DNA of 20,009 nucleotides. Source: Terriglobia bacterium. Its GTDB lineage: Bacteria; Acidobacteriota; Terriglobia; UBA7540. The position numbers were made by a program, and so were the translations under genes. This document shows, in pieces, positions 13,966-20,009 of this stretch; the first letter of the stretch is position 1, and each line of letters opens with the position of its first letter. The DNA lies in NCBI GenBank assembly GCA_020072905.1, contig JAIQGB010000175.1, positions 1 to 20,009 of the forward strand, read 5' to 3'. A model generated the notes under the pieces. It did not search any database. It saw only the letters and a list, made by a program, of their open reading frames with translations, and had not been told where the DNA came from.

Positions 13966-13984
13966 GACAACGGGCCGCGGCTCG
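13949..13984 (+). terminator. Hairpin at end of truncated DoxX gene
   Basis: CGAGCCGCGG (13949-13958) pairs perfectly over ten bases with CCGCGGCTCG (13975-13984), loop 16 bases, followed after six bases by CTTTTCCCTTC. It overlaps the last codons of the DoxX remnant. It is a plausible terminator, though the long loop and interrupted T-run make it weaker than the one at 8421. Confidence 0.45.
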
Positions 13985-14036
13985 CCGACGCTTTTCCCTT
14001 CAAGCCCTCCTTCTTTTCTGCCGAAAAACGGGCTAG

Positions 14037-17000
14037 ATGCGCACGGCAGGGAATCACGTCGCGGGAGACCGTGCGGGCCGGGGGCGAGGCAGTGGCCGGC
14101 TCGCGCGCCTGAGGGTTTCAGCCGCCGTCAGCCTAGCCGGACTCTGCCTTACTGCGGCGCCGGATTCCGGGCCGCAGCTCCGGAGCACGCCGCAGCCAGC
14201 TCGCTCGACAGACGGCAGCATTGCCCGCCGCGCTCCAGACTTCGGCCGCCTGCCTCTCAGCTTTGAGGTCAATCGCGGCCAGACGGATGGCCGCGTCCGG
14301 TTTCTCTCCCGCGGGCAGGGGTACACGCTTTTCTTGACGAGCGAGGAAGCGGTGCTCTCGCTGAGGAGTGCAAGTCAAAAGTCAAAGGTCAAAGGTCAAA
14401 AGGCAAAGGGCTCAGAACGGCGGTTGCCCGTCCCCCCTGGCACGCTGGAAACAACAACTGATAGCGGACAACTGACCAAGGATAACCCTTCCGTCCTGCG
14501 CATGAGGCTGGCAGGAGCGAACCGGAATGCGCGCGTCGTGGGGCTCGACGAACTGCCCGGCCGGAGCAACTACTTCCTCGGCAACGATGCGGCGCAATGG
14601 CGCACGAACGTGCCGAGCTACGGGAGGGTGAGATACGAGCAGGTTTATCCGGGGATTGATCTCGTCTACCACGGGAAGGAGCCAGAGGCCAGGAGTCAGG
14701 AGTCACAAACCAACCCGAACCGGCCAGCGACCAGGGACGCCGAACTGGAATTCGATTTCGTTGTAGCGCCCGGCGCGGACCCGCGGGCGATCCGCTTCGC
14801 AGTGGAGACGGAGAATGGAAGTTCGAAAATCGAAATTCGAAACTCGAAACTGGGCTCGCCGGACCCGAGTCCCGAGTCGCGAGTCGCGAGTCCCGAACTC
14901 CTCCGCATTGATGCCACGGGAGACTTGGTCATCTCGACCGAGGCCGGCGATGTGCGCTTGCGCAAGCCAGTGGTGTACCAACAGCACTCGGCCGTCGGCA
15001 TTCAGCATTCGGCAGCAGCAGGCAATCGGCAATCGGCAATCGACAATCGGCATTTTCTGGATGGCCGCTACGTACTGCGCACGTCGAGCCTGGAAACCCG
15101 AAAATCGAAAATCGAGAATCGAAATTCGAAACTCGGGCCCCGAGACCCGGACCCCGAATTCCGAACCCCGAGTCCCGAGTTCGAGGTCTCTTTCCAGCTC
15201 GCCTCCTTCGATCCCACGCGGCCGCTGGTTATTGATCCGGTGCTGAGCTACTCGACCTACCTCGGCGGCTCAGGGCTTGATTATGGTGCCGGCATCGCCG
15301 TGGACAGAGCTCGCAGCGCCTACGTGACGGGCTACACCAACTCGCGTGACTTCCCTCTCGGCCAGCCCGTGCAGGGCGCGCCGGGAGGCGGCAGGTGCGG
15401 AAGCGGGCTCGACACGTATGCGTGCTCTGACGCCTTCGTGGTAAAGCTGGACGCTACCGGCACGAGGCTTGTTTACGCCACTTACTTCGGCGGGAGCGGC
15501 GAAGACTATGGCGCGGCGATCGCGGTGGACGCCGCGGGCGGCGCCTACATCACGGGCTATACGAATTCCACCAACCTCGCGACGGTGAGAGCGTTTCAAC
15601 CCGGACACGGCGGAGGCGTCTGCGGTACTCCACCCAACACCTTCCCCTGCTTCGACGCTTTTGTGGCCAAGCTCGACCGAGAAGGCTCTTCGCTCGTGTA
15701 CTCCACCTATCTGGGAGGCAGCGCGGACGACTACGGGCAAGGGATTGCGGTGGACACGGGGGGCAACGCCATCGTCAGCGGCTTCACCGCTTCGAGCGAT
15801 TTTCCGCTGGCCCGTGCGGTCCAGGACCAATTCGGCGGCGGGAGCTACGACGCGTTCGTCACCAAGCTCCGCGCGGCGGGGACTGCATTGGTCTACTCAA
15901 CTTACCTGGGTGGAAGCGGAGATGATTTCGGCGCCCGGACGGCCGTTGACACCGGCGGCAATGCCTACGCGACGGGCTCCACGAATTCGCCGGATTTCCC
16001 CACCTCCCATGCCCTCCAGCCGGCCTATGCGGGCGGCACCTGCGGCGCATTGTCCAGCACGTTTCCGTGCTTCGACGCTTACGTCGCCAAGCTCAATCCG
16101 CAAGGGGCCTTCGCCTACTCGACCTACCTGGGCGGCAGCGGCGGCGACTACGGTTACGGCATCGCCGTGGATTCCTCCGGCAGCGCGTACCTGACGGGGC
16201 AGACGACCTCCGTGGATTTTCCGGTGACGTGGCACGCCTTCCAGACGAGCGGCGGCGGAACGTCGACCGACGCGTTCGTCACCAAGCTCCGGCCCGACGG
16301 CGCGGCGGCCGCGTATTCCACTTACCTGGGCGGGGAGGGAGCGGAAGCAGGGCTCGACATCGCCGTGGACTCGGCGCACAGCGCCTACGTGACGGGTTAC
16401 ACCTACGGCAGCGGCTTCCCGCTGGTCGAGCCGGTGCAAAAGATGAGCGGCGGCTTCTTCGACGCGTTCCTCGCCAAAGTGGATGCGGCGGCGGGCATGG
16501 GGCTCGAATTCTCCACCTACCTGGGCGGGAGTGGCAACGAAAAAGCCCACGGCGTGGCCGTGGACAACCGCGGGAGCGCGTACCTGGTGGGCGAAACCTT
16601 CTCCACGGATTTTCCGGTCACTCCCAGCGCGCTCGAGCGCGCGTACGGAGGCGGCTCTTACGATGCCTTCGTGGCCAAGCTCACGACTCAACAACTGCGT
16701 GTCCTGTCCCTCTCCACGGCGAAGCTGGGTTTTGCGGGCCAGCGCACCGGGACGACGAGCGCACATGACACTGTAAGCCTGAGGGGCGATGGTGAGGCGC
16801 CGGCGTCGCTCTTCTTCGACGGCCGGGTGGTGGGAACTTCGAGCGACCCCGAGGAACTCACGCTCACAAATGCGGGAAGGGCGCCTCGGGCGCTGAGCGG
16901 CATCACGACGACCGGGGATTTCACGCAAACCAGCGACTGCGACGAAAGCCTGCCGGCCGGAGGCAGTTGCACCACCCTCGTCACTTTCACCCCTGCGGCG

Positions 17001-17633
17001 CCGGGACCGCGAAGCGGCTCCCTCACCGTCACGGACGCGCACCCGCCTGAAGCTCAATCGGCTTCGCTGTTGGGAATGGGCCGGGACTTCTCCGTCTCGG
17101 CCTCGCCCGGGGCGGCGGAAATCGCGGCGGGGGAATCGGCCACTTTCACCCTGACGCTCGAGCCCGCGGGCGGCTTCGATAAGACGGTAACGCTCGGGTG
17201 CTCGGGCGCGCCGCCGGCGGCCGCGTGTGTGGTGTCGCCCTCGAGGGTCACACTGGATGGGACCGGTTCCGCCCGGGCGAGAGTGAAGCTCCAAACCACG
17301 GCCCGCGGCGAAGCCACGCCGGAAGCCGATGTTTCCTCGCCCGGCCTCTTTGCTCCCCGCAGTCTCCCCTCGGCGCTGCTCGCCATCCTGGCCCTGTCAC
17401 TTGCCCTATTACGAATGGCGGTCATACGGGGGCGTCTCCGTTGGGCGCGCGCGGGCCTGGCTGTGGCGATGTTTGCGGTTCTATTTTGGTCCACCTGCGC
17501 AGAGGGGGGCGGCGCACCAGTGCCCCCCTTTCCTCTTCCCGAGGGCACTCCCGCCGGTACCTACACGTTCACTCTGACGGGAACTTGCGGCTCGCTCGCC
17601 CACAGCACTGCCGTGACGTTGACCGTCAAATAG
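14037..17633 (+). CDS. Giant SBBP-repeat secreted protein with Ig-like tail
   Basis: A 1198-residue protein of a family expanded in Acidobacteria. Residues ~22-41 form a signal-like segment. Residues ~75-395 are the N-terminal beta domain that precedes SBBP repeats (LPLSFEVNRGQTDGRVRFL, GRSNYFLGNDAAQWRTNV, VYPGIDLVYHG, PLVIDPVLSYSTYLGG), but its loops are filled with 7-base-period arrays. Residues ~405-885 hold seven SBBP beta-propeller repeats (YSTYLGGSG-DYG-GIAVD...AYVTGYT...DAFV-KL). Residues ~905-1020 resemble a choice-of-anchor D module and ~1030-1100 an Ig-like module. Two hydrophobic helices (~1109-1128 and ~1137-1154) then occur before a last GTYTFTLTGTCG strand. ATG 14037 has no strong ribosome-binding site. 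The protein is likely exported or surface-exposed; its function is unknown, possibly adhesion or polymer binding. Confidence 0.85.
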   Translation: MRTAGNHVAGDRAGRGRGSGRLARLRVSAAVSLAGLCLTAAPDSGPQLRSTPQPARSTDGSIARRAPDFGRLPLSFEVNRGQTDGRVRFLSRGQGYTLFLTSEEAVLSLRSASQKSKVKGQKAKGSERRLPVPPGTLETTTDSGQLTKDNPSVLRMRLAGANRNARVVGLDELPGRSNYFLGNDAAQWRTNVPSYGRVRYEQVYPGIDLVYHGKEPEARSQESQTNPNRPATRDAELEFDFVVAPGADPRAIRFAVETENGSSKIEIRNSKLGSPDPSPESRVASPELLRIDATGDLVISTEAGDVRLRKPVVYQQHSAVGIQHSAAAGNRQSAIDNRHFLDGRYVLRTSSLETRKSKIENRNSKLGPRDPDPEFRTPSPEFEVSFQLASFDPTRPLVIDPVLSYSTYLGGSGLDYGAGIAVDRARSAYVTGYTNSRDFPLGQPVQGAPGGGRCGSGLDTYACSDAFVVKLDATGTRLVYATYFGGSGEDYGAAIAVDAAGGAYITGYTNSTNLATVRAFQPGHGGGVCGTPPNTFPCFDAFVAKLDREGSSLVYSTYLGGSADDYGQGIAVDTGGNAIVSGFTASSDFPLARAVQDQFGGGSYDAFVTKLRAAGTALVYSTYLGGSGDDFGARTAVDTGGNAYATGSTNSPDFPTSHALQPAYAGGTCGALSSTFPCFDAYVAKLNPQGAFAYSTYLGGSGGDYGYGIAVDSSGSAYLTGQTTSVDFPVTWHAFQTSGGGTSTDAFVTKLRPDGAAAAYSTYLGGEGAEAGLDIAVDSAHSAYVTGYTYGSGFPLVEPVQKMSGGFFDAFLAKVDAAAGMGLEFSTYLGGSGNEKAHGVAVDNRGSAYLVGETFSTDFPVTPSALERAYGGGSYDAFVAKLTTQQLRVLSLSTAKLGFAGQRTGTTSAHDTVSLRGDGEAPASLFFDGRVVGTSSDPEELTLTNAGRAPRALSGITTTGDFTQTSDCDESLPAGGSCTTLVTFTPAAPGPRSGSLTVTDAHPPEAQSASLLGMGRDFSVSASPGAAEIAAGESATFTLTLEPAGGFDKTVTLGCSGAPPAAACVVSPSRVTLDGTGSARARVKLQTTARGEATPEADVSSPGLFAPRSLPSALLAILALSLALLRMAVIRGRLRWARAGLAVAMFAVLFWSTCAEGGGAPVPPFPLPEGTPAGTYTFTLTGTCGSLAHSTAVTLTVK
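14373..14407. repeat. 7-bp array A (AGTCAAA type), in-gene
   Basis: Five heptamers: AGTCAAA twice, GGTCAAA twice, then AGGCAAA. Translated as SQKSKVKGQKAKG in the loop after VLSLR of the N-terminal domain, where relatives have a short turn. Confidence 0.8.
14454..14481. repeat. 7-bp array B (ACAACTG type), in-gene
   Basis: ACAACTG, ATAGCGG, ACAACTG, ACCAAGG: four degenerate heptamers in the same loop as array A, translated as part of TTTDSGQLTKDN. The period is clearest in the exact repeat of ACAACTG 14 bases apart. Confidence 0.5.
14682..14709. repeat. 7-bp array C (CCAGGAG type), in-gene
   Basis: Four degenerate heptamers (CCAGAGG, CCAGGAG, TCAGGAG, TCACAAA), translated as PEARSQESQT between YHGK and LEFDFVVAPG of the N-terminal domain. 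Confidence 0.6.
14821..14848. repeat. 7-bp array D (ATTCGAA type), in-gene
   Basis: GTTCGAA, AATCGAA, ATTCGAA, ACTCGAA: four heptamers with invariant TCGAA, translated as SSKIEIRNSK after FAVETENG. Confidence 0.8.
14867..14901. repeat. 7-bp array E (GAGTCGC type), in-gene
   Basis: GAGTCCC, GAGTCGC, GAGTCGC, GAGTCCC, GAACTCC: five heptamers 18 bases after array D in the same loop, translated as PESRVASPEL just before LRIDATGDLV. Confidence 0.8.
14982..15051. repeat. 7-bp array F (CGGCATT then AATCGGC), in-gene
   Basis: Ten consecutive heptamers. The first six vary around CAGCATT/CGGCATT; the last four are AATCGGC, AATCGGC, AATCGAC, AATCGGC. They encode QHSAVGIQHSAAAGNRQSA and IDNRH after VVYQ. 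Two different heptamer types are joined without losing the 7-base register. Confidence 0.85.
15091..15181. repeat. 7-bp array G (TCGAAAA then CCGAGTC), in-gene
   Basis: Thirteen consecutive heptamers, all roughly Y-C-G-A-x-x-x: a TCGAAAA-like first half changes into a CCGAACC/CCGAGTC-like second half in the same register. They encode ETRKSKIENRNSKLG followed by an acidic Pro-rich run, just before FEVSFQLASFDPTRPL. Confidence 0.85.
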
Positions 17634-17689
17634 TTCTTCGCTGCCACGACGCAGGATTCCACCCTGAATCGAAAGCCGCTGAACAGGAC

Positions 17690-17721
17690 TTGCGTTTACT
17701 TTTCCCGGAGAGTGTGATAAG
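17690..17721 (+). promoter_or_regulatory. Candidate promoter for symporter operon
   Basis: TGTGATAAG at 17713-17721 resembles an extended -10 (TGn plus GATAAG), with a weak -35-like TTGCGT at 17690-17695 about 20 bases upstream. It lies in the 111-base spacer before the symporter gene. Pattern match only. Confidence 0.25.
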
Positions 17722-17744
17722 AATCCGCGCTTCGGCACGCGATC

Positions 17745-19370
17745 ATGCATCCACAATTCGTCGATTACACGATCATCGCCATTTACTTCGTCTTCGTGCT
17801 GGGAATCGGGTTCGCCCTGCGCGGGCGGATGAAGACCAGCGAGGATTTCTTCCTCTCCGGCCGCTCGATTCCGGGCTGGATCACGGGCCTGGCGTTCATG
17901 TCGGCGAACCTCGGGGCCCTGGAGGTGATGGGCCACGCCGCCAACGCCGCAAAGTACGGCATGTTCGTGAACCACTTCTACTGGCTGGCGGCCATGCCGG
18001 CGATGTGTTTTGTGGGCGTTTTCATGATGCCGTTCTATTACGGCAGCAAAGTGCGGAGCGTCCCGGAGTTCCTCAAGCGGCGCTACGACGAGAAGACACG
18101 TACGCTCAACGCGCTCTCGTTCGCAGTGATGACGCTGCTGGTTTCGGGCGTGGACCTCTATGCCATGGCCATTCTTTTCCAGCGCTTGCTCAACTGGCCC
18201 TTCTGGACCAGCGTGGTGGCTTCCGCCCTCGTCGTCGCGATTTACATCTACCTGGGCGGGTTGACATCCTCGATTTACAACGAGGTCTTGCAGTTCTTCC
18301 TGATCGTGTTCGGATTCTTGCCGCTGGCCATCCTGGGCTTGAAAGCCGTGGGCGGCTTCGCAGGCCTGCAGGCCAAATTACCCAATGCCGGCTACGCGCA
18401 CACCTGGGCCAATATCTGGCGTGCGGACATGAATCCCATGGGGATTAACTGGTTCGGGACCATTTTCGGCCTGGGCTTCGTGCTGTCGTTCGGCTACTGG
18501 TGCACGGACTTCCTGGTGATCCAGCGCGGCCTGGCGGCGAAGGACATGCCCGCGGCGCAACGCACGCCGCTGATCGCCGCCGTCCCCAAGATGTTTTTCC
18601 CGCTGATGGTGATTCTGCCCGGCTTGGTGGCCATCTCGTACGAACCCGTTCGGCAATTGCTTTGGGATCCCGCCAAGAGCCAATACAATTACAACCAGGC
18701 GCTGCCAGCCATGCTTGGCAGCCTTTATCCTTCCGGCCTCCTGGGGATTGGTCTCACGGCGCTGCTGGCCAGCTTTATGTCCGGCATGGCGGGGAACGTC
18801 ACAGCCTTCAATACGGTCTGGACGTTCGACATTTACCAGACCCACATCAATCCCGGCAAACCGGACCGCCACTATCTGATGATGGGCAAGCTCGCCACTG
18901 TTTTCGCCGTGGCTGCGGGTATCCTCACGGCCTTCATCGTCCTCCAGTTCAACAACCTCATGGACTATCTCCAGCTGCTGTTCGCCTTCTTCAACGCGCC
19001 GCTCTTTGGCACGTTCCTGCTGGGGATGTTCTGGAAGCGCACGAGCGCGCACTCGGGGTTTTGGGGGTTGCTCTCGGGGATTTTCGCCGGCGCGGTGCAC
19101 TACGCCCTGTATCACTATAAGATGATCACTTACCCCAGCGACATGGCGGCGAACTTCTATCAGGCCATCGTGGCCTTCGTGGTCTGCTTTGTGGTGACGA
19201 TCGTCGTGACGTTCTTCACCGAGCCGAGGAAAGAGGCAGAATTGGTGGGCCTGGTCTACTCGCTGACGCCCAAGCCGCGTAACCAGGACCTTCCCTGGTA
19301 CGAGCGGCCCGGCATCCTGGCCGTTGGAATCCTGGGGCTCTGTGTAGTTCTGAACATCATCTTTTGGTAG
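17745..19370 (+). CDS. Sodium:solute symporter (SSS family)
   Basis: A 541-residue polytopic membrane protein of the SSS/SGLT family that couples sodium entry to uptake of a sugar or other small solute. Evidence: MHPQFVDYTIIAIYFVFVLGIGF as first helix, then SEDFFLSGRSIPGWITGLAFMSANLGALEVMG, the family's second-helix sodium-site region, PEFLKRRYDEKTR, VAIYIYLGGLTSSIYNEVLQFF, and about 13-14 hydrophobic helices to a C-terminal VGILGLCVVLNIIFW. Length is normal for sugar-type members. ATG 17745 has no clear Shine-Dalgarno. A 68-residue membrane protein begins six bases after the stop and galT overlaps that one, so this is probably an operon, and a galactose or related hexose substrate is a reasonable inference. 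Confidence 0.9.
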   Translation: MHPQFVDYTIIAIYFVFVLGIGFALRGRMKTSEDFFLSGRSIPGWITGLAFMSANLGALEVMGHAANAAKYGMFVNHFYWLAAMPAMCFVGVFMMPFYYGSKVRSVPEFLKRRYDEKTRTLNALSFAVMTLLVSGVDLYAMAILFQRLLNWPFWTSVVASALVVAIYIYLGGLTSSIYNEVLQFFLIVFGFLPLAILGLKAVGGFAGLQAKLPNAGYAHTWANIWRADMNPMGINWFGTIFGLGFVLSFGYWCTDFLVIQRGLAAKDMPAAQRTPLIAAVPKMFFPLMVILPGLVAISYEPVRQLLWDPAKSQYNYNQALPAMLGSLYPSGLLGIGLTALLASFMSGMAGNVTAFNTVWTFDIYQTHINPGKPDRHYLMMGKLATVFAVAAGILTAFIVLQFNNLMDYLQLLFAFFNAPLFGTFLLGMFWKRTSAHSGFWGLLSGIFAGAVHYALYHYKMITYPSDMAANFYQAIVAFVVCFVVTIVVTFFTEPRKEAELVGLVYSLTPKPRNQDLPWYERPGILAVGILGLCVVLNIIFW

Positions 19371-19375
19371 CGATT

Positions 19376-19582
19376 ATGGGTTTAGACATTCGCCTGCCGA
19401 TCGGCATCATCTTCGTGGTCTACGGCCTGATTCTCATTGTGTTCGGGCTCCTCACCGATCCCGCGATTTTCGCGCGCTCCCTCAGCGTCAACATCGACCT
19501 GTGGTGGGGTGCGGCCATGCTGATCTTCGGTCTTTTCATGGGAGGCCTGGCGCTCCGCGCCTCGCGCCAGAACCGGCCATGA
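19376..19582 (+). CDS. Small two-helix membrane protein next to symporter
   Basis: Encodes 68 residues: MGLDIRLPIGIIFVVYGLIL begins the first membrane helix (~8-27), a polar loop (~28-42) follows, then WWGAAMLIFGLFMGGLAL forms the second helix and a short basic tail (RASRQNRP) ends the chain. It starts five bases after the SSS stop, and its stop overlaps the ATG of galT, so all three are translationally linked. I believe similar tiny proteins follow SSS genes in other acidobacteria and act as symporter accessory subunits, but no function can be read from the sequence. An upstream TTG at 19364 would overlap the symporter; ATG 19376 is preferred. Confidence 0.75.
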   Translation: MGLDIRLPIGIIFVVYGLILIVFGLLTDPAIFARSLSVNIDLWWGAAMLIFGLFMGGLALRASRQNRP

Positions 19583-20009
19583 CGGAGCTTCGCTGGAATC
19601 CCACCGTCCGCGAGTGGGTTTCAACGGCTTCCCATCGTCAGCAACGCCCGCAGATGCCCACCGACTGGTGCCCCTTCTGCCCGGGCTCGGGTCGGGTGCC
19701 GGACAATTACGACGTCTACATCTACCCCAACGACTTTCCCGCGTTCTCGATCCCTGCGCCGGAGCCCGCCATCGAGGGCGACGACTTCTTTCGCGTCGGG
19801 CGTTCGCACGGCAAGTGTGACGTGGTCCTTTATCATCCCGACCACAACACCTCGCTGCCGCAGCTTCCCCTCGATCACCTCGTCAAGCTCGTCAAGCTCT
19901 GGCGCCGCCGCTTCGCCGAGCTGAAACGGATGCCGGGCGTCCGCTATGCGCTCATTTTCGAAAACAAAGGCGCGGTGATTGGCGTCACCATGCCGCACCC
20001 GCACGGGCA
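19579..20009 (+). CDS. galT: Galactose-1-phosphate uridylyltransferase, partial
   Basis: The first 143 codons of GalT, which exchanges UMP between UDP-glucose and galactose-1-phosphate in the Leloir pathway. Seen: MTELRWNPTVREWVSTA, matching the family start; the zinc pair Cys31-Cys34 (WCPFCPG); VYIYPNDFPAF; RVGRSHGKCDVVLYHPDHN; FENKGAVIGVTMPHPHG, where His140-Pro-His142 is the catalytic HPH motif, with the nucleophilic His being the second. The window ends two bases into the next codon. ATG 19579 overlaps the stop of the small membrane protein (ATGA), indicating coupling with the symporter unit. The frame is intact to the end, so the gene is cut only by the window edge. Confidence 0.92.
   Translation, partial: MTELRWNPTVREWVSTASHRQQRPQMPTDWCPFCPGSGRVPDNYDVYIYPNDFPAFSIPAPEPAIEGDDFFRVGRSHGKCDVVLYHPDHNTSLPQLPLDHLVKLVKLWRRRFAELKRMPGVRYALIFENKGAVIGVTMPHPHG

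Noticed and set aside
14373..15181. CRISPR-like array
   Set aside because: Units are seven bases, contiguous and without spacers; no cas genes are present. They are short tandem repeats.
15897..17294. Long minus-strand open frame opposite the SBBP repeats
   Set aside because: It mirrors the periodic SBBP coding sequence and has no independent domain.
1..20009. tRNA, rRNA, insertion sequence, integrase or toxin-antitoxin genes
   Set aside because: I looked for cloverleaf-like segments, transposase motifs and paired small ORFs and saw none that I could support.

Overview
The window is a GC-rich, mostly plus-strand stretch of bacterial chromosome. The gene set fits a soil or subsurface Acidobacteriota member: an SBBP-repeat giant secreted protein with an Ig-like tail, a neutral-ceramidase-like hydrolase, a Tat-exported mannonate-dehydratase-like protein, pirin/DoxX, an SSS symporter with a tiny membrane partner, and a REC-PilZ regulator. 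This assignment rests on gene families only; no rRNA or single-copy phylogenetic marker is present.

Layout. 1-650: an AT-richer stretch with a plausible sigma70 promoter and a small helical hypothetical protein. 651-4294: a 5'-damaged DUF72 gene overlapping a DEAD-box helicase that runs in frame into a TPR module, then a half DUF971 domain fused to a short soluble domain and a membrane anchor. 4295-6250: a repeat-rich zone holding two copies of a structured GGTAGCG-bounded element, several CCACGGT palindromes, a 7-bp array and an ATTCCC-N8-GGGAAT element; these surround a secreted Cna_B/molybdopterin-fold protein and a 5'-truncated cupin. 6251-8150: exported carbon-nitrogen hydrolase and a REC-PilZ protein. 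8151-8622: leader with a short ORF, alternative hairpins and a strong intrinsic terminator. 8623-12532: ceramidase-like hydrolase, exported UxuA-like protein, a 17-codon relic of an ABC permease, and an acyltransferase-3. 12893-13965: pirin and a truncated DoxX. 14037-17633: 1198-residue SBBP protein whose N-terminal domain carries heptanucleotide arrays in at least five loops. 17745-20009: SSS symporter, a 68-residue membrane protein and galT (cut by the window end), probably one operon.

How genes may work together. The last three genes look like a sugar (perhaps galactose) uptake and entry module. The ceramidase-like and UxuA-like exported proteins probably act in the envelope on lipid or sugar-acid substrates. 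The most notable features are not classical genes: the in-frame 7-bp arrays, the pair of covarying structured repeats, and the number of broken or fused genes (DUF72, helicase-TPR, DUF971 fusion, cupin, ABC permease relic, DoxX), which suggests active small-scale rearrangement at repeats.
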